A DNA stretch of 7,501 bases from Acidobacteriota bacterium (GCA_021805955.1 JAJZDO010000260.1:1-7501); one strand, 5' to 3'. Numbered from the stretch's first letter, positions 1 through 6,863 are shown. Translations and numbers: made by a program. Notes: a model not told the origin generated them from the sequence alone.

Positions 1-935
1 TGCGAGGAGATGGAGCCGAGAGTTTCCGAGCCAATGGAAAAGACGACGCATCCGGCGGCGGTTGCCGACGCCGGGCCGGCGGAAGATCCGCTGGAACCCT
101 GATGACGGTTCCATGGATTGAGGGTTTGGCCACCGAACCACTTATCTCCCATGGCCAGAGCGCCCAGGCTCAACTTCGCGATCAGGACGGCGCCGGCGGC
201 ATCGAGGCGCTGGACGACGGTGGCATCTTGGTCGATCATTTGGTGCTCGAAACCTCCCGCGCCCCAGGTGGTGGGATAGCCTTTCACGGCGAGCAAGTCC
301 TTCGCGCCCCACGGAAGGCCATGCAGCGGGCCGCGGTATTTTCCAGCGGCAATCTCGGCGTCGGCGGCCCTGGCCTGGGCCATAGCGCGTTCTTCTGTCA
401 GCGTGACGAGGAAGTGCAATTCTGGATCGAAGCGACGAATACGATCGATATACATTTCCGTTAATGCGACGGACGTCACTTTTCCGGTCCGTACGTATTC
501 GGCAAGGCGTGGGATGGTGGCGAACGCCAGCTCGTCGAGGTTGGTGGGAGCTTTTCCGACGCTGGGGGGATTGCCATACATGGGCGCTTCTCGCTGGGTA
601 TTGACGGTCGCGTCAGGAGGAAGCGGATCGAATACGTAGGCGGGGGGGATGCTGTTGGGCAGATGGAGCGCGCGGATGGGCGGATAACTGTCGCGCTGCT
701 GGTTGAGCGCATCGAGCATCATGGGAATTTGATCGGGCGCGATGGGAACGCCGGCAAGCTCGGCGGCTTGTTCGACCATCTCGGGCGTGATCTTGGGCGG
801 GGCGGAGGCGGCGGGCGCAGCCTGGCCTGGCGTGGTCTGGGCCTGCGCGGCGATTGCGTAGAGAGTTCCCGGCAGCAGTGTCGAGGCAAAGCCAAACTGC
901 GAACATACGGCAAGAAATCGGCGACGATCGAGCAT
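1..935 (-). CDS. Tat-exported amidase (amidase signature family), N-terminal part, cut by window edge
   Basis: The reading frame stays open from an ATG at 935 to the left edge (311 codons plus 2 bases), so the C-terminus is missing. The N-terminus reads MLDRRRFLAVCS, a twin-arginine motif (RRxFL), followed by a hydrophobic stretch and an AQA-like cleavage site near residue 32, which suggests export of the folded enzyme. Amidase-signature catalytic elements are visible. The Lys is in WGAKD (about residue 212). The cis-Ser is in GSSGSSAGPAS (about 284). The nucleophilic Ser is in GSETLGSIS (about 308), 24 residues after the cis-Ser as in known members. The family hydrolyses amide bonds with a Ser-cisSer-Lys triad; the substrate here cannot be told. 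An in-frame ATG at 974 follows a weak GGA and would add 13 residues. I prefer 935 because it gives a normal Tat n-region, although no clear ribosome site precedes it. The upstream flippase gene ends 153 bp away on the same strand with no convincing terminator between. Confidence 0.9.
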   Translation of the reverse strand, partial: MLDRRRFLAVCSQFGFASTLLPGTLYAIAAQAQTTPGQAAPAASAPPKITPEMVEQAAELAGVPIAPDQIPMMLDALNQQRDSYPPIRALHLPNSIPPAYVFDPLPPDATVNTQREAPMYGNPPSVGKAPTNLDELAFATIPRLAEYVRTGKVTSVALTEMYIDRIRRFDPELHFLVTLTEERAMAQARAADAEIAAGKYRGPLHGLPWGAKDLLAVKGYPTTWGAGGFEHQMIDQDATVVQRLDAAGAVLIAKLSLGALAMGDKWFGGQTLNPWNRHQGSSGSSAGPASATAAGCVVFSIGSETLGSISS

Positions 936-1088
936 GATGCCGAACTGTATCACAATCGGCGCGAGGGTCTGCATTTTTTCCGGACGGAACCGGAGAGCGC
1001 GGCGTGTTTCCGCGTCGATGGAACAGTTTTCTTGAGGGACAAAGCATGTGCGGCCATGGCTTCGGGCCAGGGTGGCTGCGCGTGCGAT

Positions 1089-2642
1089 CTAGCGGGCGAA
1101 GAGAAGGCGGCTGGCGGAGCGGATTGGACCCATCACCCGATCGGCGCCGACCAAATCGAATTCCAGCCACCATACGGGCAGTACATAGACTACGGCGGAG
1201 AGAATGGCGACAAATAGCAGGTGAGGATAGGTCGGACGCAGCCAGAAGCGCGTGATCAGCAGGGGCAGGACCAGACATGCGGCGCAGCGGAGGCCGGTAC
1301 GCAGATAGACGAGAGCAGTGGCGCGCACGCTGATGTGGAGAAGACGTTCGACGACGATGGGCTGAATGATCCCGCGAAAAACGATGCTGGGAATCAGCGT
1401 GCCGATGGCGACGCCCAGCATTCCAAACGGCCGTGCCAGGAGGAGGCTGAGAACGAGGTTGGCGAGCGCCTCGCTGATATTGAGGGCGGCATAGGCTTTC
1501 TGGTGCAGGCTGGCATAGAGAGCATTGACGGAGGTGGCCTGCGAAGTCTCCAGGAAGACCGCGACGGAAAGAATGACGATGACCCGGTAGACGTCGGTGA
1601 ATGCGGCACCCATCCAGAGGGTAACGAAATCCCGGGACCAGGCGATCATGCCGAAGAGAATAAAGGCGGAGCTGACCAGGGCCACGCGAGTTCCAGAGAA
1701 GAAGCTGCGCTCAAACCCGCCATGATCGCTGACACTTTTCTGCATACTGAGGACGGGCATCAGCACGCCTATGATGGAGTCGATTCCGTCCATGTAATAC
1801 ATCACCAACGTGGTGCCGATGCTGTAGTGGGTGACCGCCGTCAGGCCGACAAAGAATGAGACCGTCAGCGTGTCGGTCTGGAAGCGGATGCGGTCGGCAA
1901 TTTGCCCGATGAGTACGGGCCCGCCGAAGCTGAAGAGTTTCCGCGCCGTGCTTCGTTTCCAACGCGGCCAGGCAAAAATCTTGAGGAACGGAAACTCGCG
2001 ATGGATCCTCCATATGACGATGGCATTGGCTGGAATCGCGGTAAAGACGCTGAGCCAGGCCAGGGCAACGACGCCGTAGTGCGCGTTGAGCACAAGGACG
2101 GTTCCAAGGGCGCGCAAGACGCCGGAGAGAATCAGGACCCATGCGGTGACGTCGAAATGCTGGCCGGCATTCAGGGTTCCGAAGGGAACCCGCATCCCGA
2201 AGCTGGATGCCGTACTGAGGCCGACGATGAGAAGAACGATGGCCAGTTCACGGCTATGCGAGTAGTGCAGGAAATAGACGCCCGCGGCAAGCGCGATGGT
2301 GACAGCCAGGAGGACCAGGGCCACCGCTCCAAAAATGAGCAAGGCAGCGCCGTAGATGTTGCGCGCTTCTTCATGGTCCTCGCGCCCGAAGGCATAGGCC
2401 ATGTGGGTGAAAATGGCGCCGGACAGGCCGAGATCGAGGAAGCTGTAGTAGCCGATGAACGTCATCGCAATGGCCCAGATGCCGTATTGTTCGGCCCCCA
2501 GCCTGTGGACGGTGAACGGCATGATGAAGAAGCCGATGATGGCCAGGCTCACCATTCGGAGCACACGGCTGCCGGAACCTCGGACGAGCTTTTTGAGAGA
2601 AAAATGCTTGCGATGTTCTAGCTTTGGAACAGTGGATACCAC
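1089..2642 (-). CDS. Wzx-like polysaccharide flippase (MOP superfamily membrane protein)
   Basis: A 517-residue, strongly hydrophobic protein with roughly twelve or more membrane segments, the usual size for Wzx/polysaccharide-biosynthesis flippases. Near the N-terminus are the family's typical pieces: an amphipathic basic start (KKLVRGSGSRVLR, about 17-29), then HRLGAEQYGIWAIA (46-59) and a FLDLGLSGAI segment (68-77). Members flip undecaprenyl-linked oligosaccharide repeats from the cytoplasmic to the periplasmic face. The predicted start is GTG at 2642, with GGGAG (plus-strand 2653-2657) 10 bases upstream. No ATG or GTG lies further upstream before an in-frame TGA. The gene is divergent from the ligase/polymerase gene at 3005 and shares its 362-bp control region, which suggests joint action in surface polysaccharide assembly. 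Assignment to the family is firm. The polymer it serves, and whether it is O-antigen, capsule or exopolysaccharide, is not visible. Long open frames on the opposite strand are codon-bias shadows. Confidence 0.88.
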   Translation of the reverse strand: MVSTVPKLEHRKHFSLKKLVRGSGSRVLRMVSLAIIGFFIMPFTVHRLGAEQYGIWAIAMTFIGYYSFLDLGLSGAIFTHMAYAFGREDHEEARNIYGAALLIFGAVALVLLAVTIALAAGVYFLHYSHSRELAIVLLIVGLSTASSFGMRVPFGTLNAGQHFDVTAWVLILSGVLRALGTVLVLNAHYGVVALAWLSVFTAIPANAIVIWRIHREFPFLKIFAWPRWKRSTARKLFSFGGPVLIGQIADRIRFQTDTLTVSFFVGLTAVTHYSIGTTLVMYYMDGIDSIIGVLMPVLSMQKSVSDHGGFERSFFSGTRVALVSSAFILFGMIAWSRDFVTLWMGAAFTDVYRVIVILSVAVFLETSQATSVNALYASLHQKAYAALNISEALANLVLSLLLARPFGMLGVAIGTLIPSIVFRGIIQPIVVERLLHISVRATALVYLRTGLRCAACLVLPLLITRFWLRPTYPHLLFVAILSAVVYVLPVWWLEFDLVGADRVMGPIRSASRLLFAR

Positions 2643-2672
2643 AGCAGTGAAGCTCCCAGTCGAGGAGTGAAG

Positions 2673-2692
2673 GTACAGATGTCACCCTGTAC
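2673..2692. repeat. Inverted repeat GTACAG-N8-CTGTAC
   Basis: Perfect 6-bp arms (2673-2678 and 2687-2692) flank an 8-base spacer, about 30 bp upstream of the flippase GTG. It could form a small hairpin in the flippase leader RNA or be a repressor half-site pair. Six-base arms can occur by chance, so the function is unproven. Confidence 0.35.
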
Positions 2693-2694
2693 GA

Positions 2695-2710
2695 TGCATG
2701 TGGCTGGCCA
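2695..2710 (-). promoter_or_regulatory. Weak sigma-54-like promoter match for the flippase gene
   Basis: On the minus strand the sequence reads TGGCCAG-CCAC-ATGCA. It has the essential GG and GC of the -24/-12 elements at correct spacing but departs from TGGCACG-N4-TTGCA at three conserved positions. A start near 2684 would give a leader of about 40 bases before the GTG at 2642. I list it because it mirrors the stronger site facing right; on its own it would be weak evidence. Confidence 0.25.
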
Positions 2711-2775
2711 AAGCCGAGGGGAGGGGAAACCGCCTGATTTCCGGCCAGGAGACGAAGACGAGGGGCATGGACGCG

Positions 2776-2797
2776 GCAAATGTGCAAACATTTGCAC
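2776..2797. promoter_or_regulatory. Interleaved palindromes, candidate operator or upstream activator site
   Basis: Two overlapping dyads share the same 22 bp: GCAAATG (2776-2782), 6 bases, CATTTGC (2789-2795); and GTGCAAA (2782-2788), CA, TTTGCAC (2791-2797). Both have perfect 7-bp arms. The block sits in AT-richer sequence within a GC-rich region. It lies about 185 bp from the predicted rightward transcription start and about 100 bp from the possible leftward one, a typical distance for sites bound by sigma-54 enhancer-binding proteins. The binding protein is unknown. Confidence 0.45.
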
Positions 2798-2944
2798 TGT
2801 GGAGGGCGGAGGAGGAACATTTCCTTCTGCGGGGCAGGAAATTCCCTGGCTGGAGAACGTTGCGTTTCGGGCCAGGGAGGGCAGTGGGCGGTGTTTTTCC
2901 GCAGACGAGCTGCCGCGATGGCATTCGGCCGGGAAGGTAATGGA

Positions 2945-2960
2945 TGGCACGACGCGTGCA
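2945..2960 (+). promoter_or_regulatory. Sigma-54 (RpoN) type -24/-12 promoter for the ligase/polymerase gene
   Basis: The sequence TGGCACG-ACGC-GTGCA matches the RpoN consensus TGGCACG-N4-TTGCA at every position but one (G for the first T of the -12 element), with exact spacing. Transcription would start near 2971, leaving a leader of about 34 bases before the ATG at 3005. Sigma-54 promoters need an ATP-driven activator bound upstream; the palindrome block at 2776-2797 is a candidate site for one. Confidence 0.6.
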
Positions 2961-3004
2961 GGTGAATGTCATGTACACCGTGGGATGCGTGAGGCGGGTA
3001 ACAG

Positions 3005-4369
3005 ATGGAACTGGTTGTTGCTTTCGTGATTTTTGTTCTGGCGATGGTGGGGTTGACACGACCCTACATTGGACTGCTCGCGCTCCTGATCGTGATGGAA
3101 TTGCAGCCCGGCGAGCTCTATCCACAGTTGGCGCCTCTGCACCTGGAACGTGTCGTGGCCGGGCTGCTGCTGGTGGCGTTCTTCATCCACGGGCAGAAAT
3201 TGCGTTTTCCTGCTCCGACCCGCTGGTTCTTGGCCTTCTACGGTGGGATGATCTTGTGTATCCCGTTGGCATTCTGGCGGGCCAATTCGGCGGCAGAATG
3301 TGTTTCCTTTTTAGAAATTGTCGTGTACATCCTATTCGCAACTGCTCTTCTGACCACGGAATCGCGGATACGCTGGTTCATCCTGACGTACGTGCTGCTG
3401 GTGGACTGGCTGGGCGGAAGCGCGTTATGGAACTATGCACATGGTGTCTTCATCGTCAGAATGAATATCGAGCGCGCCATCGGCATTACCAGTTCAGCCG
3501 GTGACCCGAATAGCATGGCGACTACGCTGCTGACTGCGATTCCGTTCTCGGTGGCGCTGATGGTTCGCTCCAATCCAGTCTGGATGCGTTTGACTGGTCT
3601 CGCATCGATTGCTCTGGCTGTCGTGACGATCGTGGATACTGGATCCCGCACAGCCGCGATAGGGATCGTTTTTCTCGTCTTTCTTCTTCTGGTGCGAAAT
3701 CCAAAAAATCTCATTTTTCTCCCGGTGGTGATCGCTCTCAGTCCAGTGGTGTGGATGGTGATTCCGCAACAGTACAAAGCCCGGTATGAAACCGTAAATG
3801 ACCTGAAAGACGATGAATCCTACCAAGAACGCAAATCGACTTGGCAGGGCGGGATTGCCATGTTCGAGAGTAACCCCGTCACAGGGGTCGGTCCCGGCAA
3901 TTATGCAGTTGCGAATGGCGAAAAATTCTGGCCGGGTTCGGGCCGCAAGTATTGGCTAAATGCGCATTCCCTTTATTTTCAGACGCTCGGTGAAATGGGA
4001 CTGGTGGGTGTGATTACCTTTGGCGGCTATCTGATCTGCGTTTTTCGGCTGAATTTTCGGCTGCGAAAGGAACTGGCCGAACATCAAGCATCGAACTTCC
4101 TGCAGATACTTCCCAGCTTGTTCAGCATCATGTTTTGTCAACTGCTGTTCAGTGGATATGCTGCCCATGTTCTCTATCGAAGCACGTGGTTCCTGGTGGG
4201 GGGGATGGCCGCTTCCATTAGCCTGTTACCCATGATGCAGCAACAAGTTACAGAAACAGAGCCCAGCCATCTGGGGGCGGCCGCACCACTGACAATCGAG
4301 CAGAAATGGTCTCCTGCCTTACTCCCGGCATTGCGCAAAGAGGTTCCTATAGAAGTGCCCCCTGCCTAA
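3005..4369 (+). CDS. O-antigen ligase / polymerase family membrane protein (Wzy/WaaL-like)
   Basis: A 454-residue protein with about eleven hydrophobic segments and one large hydrophilic loop at roughly residues 254-325, the topology of the Wzy_C (O-antigen ligase/polymerase) family. Motifs in order are SAGDPNSMA (164-172), GSRTA (213-217), ER with W280 (275-280), GVGPGN (294-299) and NAHSLYFQTLGEMGLVG (319-335). The loop His321 corresponds to the catalytic His described for WaaL-type ligases. Members transfer or polymerise undecaprenyl-linked glycans on the periplasmic side. Whether this one ligates to lipid A, polymerises repeats or glycosylates protein cannot be told from sequence; it also resembles ligases found with PEP-CTERM/exosortase loci. 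The start at 3005 is the furthest upstream possible, because TAA lies at 2999-3001 in frame; GAGG at 2991-2994 may be the ribosome site. The C-terminal 45 residues (about 410-454) are polar and proline-rich and probably cytoplasmic. A terminator follows within 10 bp of the stop. Confidence 0.88.
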   Translation: MELVVAFVIFVLAMVGLTRPYIGLLALLIVMELQPGELYPQLAPLHLERVVAGLLLVAFFIHGQKLRFPAPTRWFLAFYGGMILCIPLAFWRANSAAECVSFLEIVVYILFATALLTTESRIRWFILTYVLLVDWLGGSALWNYAHGVFIVRMNIERAIGITSSAGDPNSMATTLLTAIPFSVALMVRSNPVWMRLTGLASIALAVVTIVDTGSRTAAIGIVFLVFLLLVRNPKNLIFLPVVIALSPVVWMVIPQQYKARYETVNDLKDDESYQERKSTWQGGIAMFESNPVTGVGPGNYAVANGEKFWPGSGRKYWLNAHSLYFQTLGEMGLVGVITFGGYLICVFRLNFRLRKELAEHQASNFLQILPSLFSIMFCQLLFSGYAAHVLYRSTWFLVGGMAASISLLPMMQQQVTETEPSHLGAAAPLTIEQKWSPALLPALRKEVPIEVPPA

Positions 4370-4378
4370 GAATCCACT

Positions 4379-4406
4379 GGCAGGCGTAGGCAAACGCCGC
4401 CGTTTT
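4379..4406 (+). terminator. Rho-independent terminator after the ligase/polymerase gene
   Basis: GGC-a-GGCG (4379-4386) pairs with CGCCGCC (4395-4401) around an 8-base loop, giving seven GC-rich pairs with one bulged A, followed by G and TTTT (4403-4406). It begins 9 bp past the stop codon. Confidence 0.7.
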
Positions 4407-4726
4407 CTATTATCATTCTCCCTAGATCAAACATTCATAGCTGTGGGTGATTGTGAACGAGGGAAACCCCCTGCGGTTCCGCCCCTCCACCATTTTTCCT
4501 GTCCGGGTTCAAGGCGTTACTTTGGACGTCTTTCGTGCCGCGAATGGGATAGGCTGGACGGCCTTCTACTGTAATTCTGTTTTCCTGCCTGCATGATTGC
4601 AGTCTTATCAGTTTGGTGCTGGCTTCCTCATATGGCCGCCAAATTTGATGGTTATCTACCGGTTCGCGATCTGTCGACGAGACAGGTTCCGAACATTCGC
4701 AGGAAGTTTTTCAGAATGGAGTCTGA
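4407..4726. other. 320-bp leader/intergenic region before the beta-helix gene
   Basis: I see no gene here. It contains a hairpin followed by five T (4459-4497), a short AGGC-N6-GCCT dyad (4551-4564), a CTGTC-N5-GACAG dyad (4671-4685) and the ribosome site GGAG (4718-4721), 5 bases before the ATG at 4727. I could not find a convincing sigma-70 or sigma-54 promoter, nor a conserved riboswitch core such as that of the c-di-GMP-I class. Since a terminator precedes it, the downstream gene must have its own promoter somewhere in this stretch. Confidence 0.5.
4459..4497 (+). other. Hairpin followed by T-tract in the leader
   Basis: GAGGG (4459-4463) can pair with CCCTC (4483-4487), and AACC (4465-4468) with GGTT (4475-4478), around a 6-base loop and an interior loop. 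TTTTT follows at 4493-4497. It could be a back-up terminator for the upstream gene, an attenuator for the gene at 4727, or the 3' end of a small RNA. The interior loop makes it less stable than a classical terminator. Confidence 0.3.
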
Positions 4727-4731
4727 ATGTT
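4692..4731 (+). promoter_or_regulatory. Possible hairpin covering the start codon of the beta-helix gene
   Basis: AACATTC (4692-4698) is complementary to GAATGTT (4725-4731), which contains the ATG at 4727. The 26-base loop holds the GGAG ribosome site. If formed, the stem would bury the start codon. Seven pairs, mostly A-U, closing a large loop are only marginally stable. Confidence 0.2.
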
Positions 4732-6748
4732 GCGCAAATTGTTTCTCCCCCTCGCGGCTCTGGCGTTTGTCGTCAGTGCGGCCGCAACAAGCTCACTTGC
4801 GGGCGGAGCCCCCACGAATTGTTATCCGCCGCTCAGCCTGGTAACGAACAGCATCCCATCAGCGACGGCCGGTTCCAGCTACAGCGTCAATCTGGTAGCC
4901 AACGGAGGCCAACCCCCATACAACTGGAGCTTCGGACAGTCTTCCTTGCCGCCGGGATTCTCGGTCAGTTCCACTGGAGATGTAACCGGTACGCCGCCGG
5001 CCGCCGGCACGTATACATTCAGTGTTATTGTGTCGGATTCATTGAAGAGCAATGTTACCGGAGCGCTGACGCTGACGGTGGCGGCTCCCGCGACTTCGCC
5101 CACGCCGACACCGACATCGACACCGACATCGACGCCGACACCAACACCGACGCCAACGCCAACACCAACACCAACATCGACACCGACGCCAACATCGACA
5201 CCGACACCGACGCCAACATCGACACCGACACCGACACCAACATCGACACCGACGCCAACATCGACACCGACACCAACATCGACACCAACATCGACACCAA
5301 CACCCGCGCCCACGGGTTCCGCTACGGGTACGGCGCTATCTGCCTGCCAGGACATTACAAAGTCCGGTACTTACTATCTGGCGAATGACGTGTCGAGTGC
5401 GGGAACCTGTTTCGGTATTGACGCCAACAACATTACGCTGAACCTGAACGGCCACACCATCACCTATGGAACTGGCGGCGGTTCCACTCCGACACCCGCC
5501 ATTGAAGGGCATGATTCGTGGTGGACGGGAACTCCAAACTATACAGGGACAAGCTATGCTAGTTCCTCCTCGCACAGCGGCTTAGAAGTCTATGGCGGCA
5601 CGATCGTGCAGTCACCCAACGCGGCTCCGTTCAGCAGTGTGTTTGTATTCGGTCAAGGGACGTTCACGTCGGCACCCTACATCCACGACGTCACCGCAAC
5701 CTTCCAGAACCAGGGGGCGCACTTCTACTACTCCTCCTATCTGCCCACCGGCGCGAAGATCGAAAACAATACGATCTACGACAACGTAACCAACATCCAG
5801 TTCCCGGGCCAGGGCTACCTGTCGGCGCGCTCCGCGTTCCAGGGGCAGGCGATCTTCATCAGCGGGCAGGAAAACAATCCTGTGACCTCCGGCGATACCA
5901 TCTCCGGCAATAAGCTTATCGGAGGTCCGCAGGGAGGCATCCGCACCGTCGATCAATACTCCACAATCACGAATAATGATCTAGCCATGAATGCGAATTA
6001 CTCGAACGACTGGTGTGTGGATCTCAGCGCGGACCATTCCACGGCCACAGGAAACAACTGTCACCCCAAGAGCGGACGCGGCATCAACGTCGATGCTTCG
6101 TACGTGACGGTCGAGAACAATACGATCGACGTGACCGAGTTGCCGCAGAACATGGAGTACGGTACTAATGGACAGCCCGGCTGCGAAGGCGGCGGCGCAT
6201 ACGGCGTACGCGTGGAGACGATGCCATTGCCAAACCAGCCTGGGGCAATGACGAACGACACGGTCAGCGGCAACACCATTACGGTGACTGCCAATGCCTG
6301 TTATGCGCTGGGATTAGACCTGATCTACATCCCCGCGAATGCAAGTGGTATCAACATTACTGGAAACACGATTACGACCACGAATGCGGGTCAAAGTGGT
6401 GTGCTTGACTCCGGCTTCCAGCTCGACGATTCATTCGGCAATGGGATTTCCATCACTGGCAATACTGTGACCAGCACCGACTACTGGATGTACGGCGCAT
6501 GGGATGGTTTCAGCGATATCACGGTAGGACACAACACATGGAACGGATCGCCGCATCTGACCTTCTTCTCCGGAGACGGCGGCTGCGATCCTACACAGCA
6601 GGTCAACGGAGTTCCCAATAGCCCAGCAAGTTGTCCGGTAAGCATCAATATCACCGATGCATTACCGAACAAAGTTTCCTGTGGGCCTTACAGCGAAGCC
6701 ACAATTACCATCAACGGACAGGTCGCGGAGTGTAAGGCAAAGAACTGA
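4727..6748 (+). CDS. Secreted Ig-like / Thr-Pro linker / parallel beta-helix protein
   Basis: A 673-residue protein. Residues 1 to about 22 are a Sec signal peptide (MLRKLF, a hydrophobic core, then Ala-rich VSAAA). Residues 33-119 form an Ig-like domain of the putative-Ig (He_PIG) type, with the typical [26 protein letters not shown] and [12 protein letters not shown] strings. Residues 124-196 are a (T/S)P linker. Residues 197 to about 610 look like a NosD/pectate-lyase-like right-handed beta-helix. Its entry is [16 protein letters not shown] and [10 protein letters not shown], followed by rungs such as IENNTIYDN (344-352), [10 protein letters not shown] (391-400), VENNTIDV (462-469), VSGNTITVT (513-521), ITGNTITTT (544-552) and ITGNTVTST (577-585). 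There is no PEP-CTERM, LPXTG or membrane anchor at the C-terminus, so release outside the cell is likely. Such folds often bind or cleave polysaccharide, but I see no assured catalytic set. The start is fixed by GGAG 5 bases upstream and the signal peptide. It has its own terminator. Confidence 0.88.
   Translation: MLRKLFLPLAALAFVVSAAATSSLAGGAPTNCYPPLSLVTNSIPSATAGSSYSVNLVANGGQPPYNWSFGQSSLPPGFSVSSTGDVTGTPPAAGTYTFSVIVSDSLKSNVTGALTLTVAAPATSPTPTPTSTPTSTPTPTPTPTPTPTPTSTPTPTSTPTPTPTSTPTPTPTSTPTPTSTPTPTSTPTSTPTPAPTGSATGTALSACQDITKSGTYYLANDVSSAGTCFGIDANNITLNLNGHTITYGTGGGSTPTPAIEGHDSWWTGTPNYTGTSYASSSSHSGLEVYGGTIVQSPNAAPFSSVFVFGQGTFTSAPYIHDVTATFQNQGAHFYYSSYLPTGAKIENNTIYDNVTNIQFPGQGYLSARSAFQGQAIFISGQENNPVTSGDTISGNKLIGGPQGGIRTVDQYSTITNNDLAMNANYSNDWCVDLSADHSTATGNNCHPKSGRGINVDASYVTVENNTIDVTELPQNMEYGTNGQPGCEGGGAYGVRVETMPLPNQPGAMTNDTVSGNTITVTANACYALGLDLIYIPANASGINITGNTITTTNAGQSGVLDSGFQLDDSFGNGISITGNTVTSTDYWMYGAWDGFSDITVGHNTWNGSPHLTFFSGDGGCDPTQQVNGVPNSPASCPVSINITDALPNKVSCGPYSEATITINGQVAECKAKN
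5096..5314 (+). repeat. Hexamer-based tandem repeat encoding the (T/S)P linker
   Basis: About 36 dipeptide units are encoded by variants of a 6-bp unit (ccgaca, ccaaca, ccgacg, ccaacg). The Ser version, always with codon tcg, recurs nine times as STP (residues 131, 135, 151, 157, 165, 173, 179, 185, 189). The spacings give nested 12-, 18- and 24-bp periods. Unit gain or loss keeps the frame. Such linkers are extended and often O-glycosylated in exported proteins. The repeat also creates open frames on both strands that I take as artefacts. Confidence 0.92.
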
Positions 6749-6763
6749 AAACAGACACTCAGC

Positions 6764-6810
6764 AGAAAAGCAGCAATCAGACCATTCGTTCCTGGTCTGA
6801 TTGCTTTTCT
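6764..6810 (+). terminator. Strong Rho-independent terminator after the beta-helix gene
   Basis: AGAAAAGC (6764-6771) and AATCAGACCA (6775-6784) pair perfectly with TGGTCTGATT (6793-6802) and GCTTTTCT (6803-6810). That gives 18 pairs with a 3-base bulge (agc) and an 8-base loop. The A-rich left and T-rich right flanks suggest it may work in both directions. It starts 15 bp after the stop. Confidence 0.85.
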
Positions 6811-6863
6811 GTGCGATCTTCTTTCTCCGCTCTGCCCCACCGGAACAGATTTTTTTTCTTCAT

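Larger units (their letters stand above)
2643..3004. other. Divergent control region between flippase and ligase/polymerase genes
   Basis: This 362-bp gene-free interval separates two start codons facing away from each other. It holds a good sigma-54-type promoter to the right (2945-2960), a weak sigma-54-like match to the left (2695-2710), an inverted repeat near the left gene (2673-2692) and interleaved palindromes (2776-2797) between the two promoters. Two similar short dyads, AGGAA-cat-TTCCT (2813-2825) and AGGAAATTCCCT (2836-2847), start 23 bp apart and might be further protein sites. Short open frames here have no ribosome sites or recognisable products. Confidence 0.6.

Noticed and set aside
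975..1088. Terminator between flippase and amidase
   Set aside because: Only small hairpins (such as CCGG-N6-CCGG) were seen, without the stem strength and T-tract of a terminator on the minus strand.
102..1217. Plus-strand open frames 102-464 and 663-1217
   Set aside because: The first lies wholly opposite the amidase, whose catalytic motifs are on the minus strand. The second overlaps the amidase, the gap and the end of the flippase. Neither has family signal.
1221..2621. Two long plus-strand open frames (1221-1859 and 1902-2621) opposite the flippase gene
   Set aside because: Their translations are hydrophilic, Asp/Glu/Gly/His-rich and family-free, as expected from the complement of a GC-rich hydrophobic gene. 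The minus strand has a complete recognisable protein.
2667..3029. Short open frames in the divergent intergenic region
   Set aside because: They have no ribosome sites or recognisable motifs and overlap the predicted control elements.
4500..4570. Riboswitch or tRNA-like stretch containing GGGTTCAAGG
   Set aside because: It resembles a T-loop only locally. No acceptor stem, anticodon arm or conserved riboswitch core can be built around it.
5096..5314. Possible CRISPR array
   Set aside because: The repeat is a contiguous coding hexamer tandem with no unique spacers or conserved direct repeats.
4879..5355. Minus-strand open frame rich in GVDVGV and plus-strand frame rich in DTDTN across the repeat
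   Set aside because: Both are by-products of the hexamer repeat, which keeps several frames open; the TP frame has the signal peptide, ribosome site and flanking domains.
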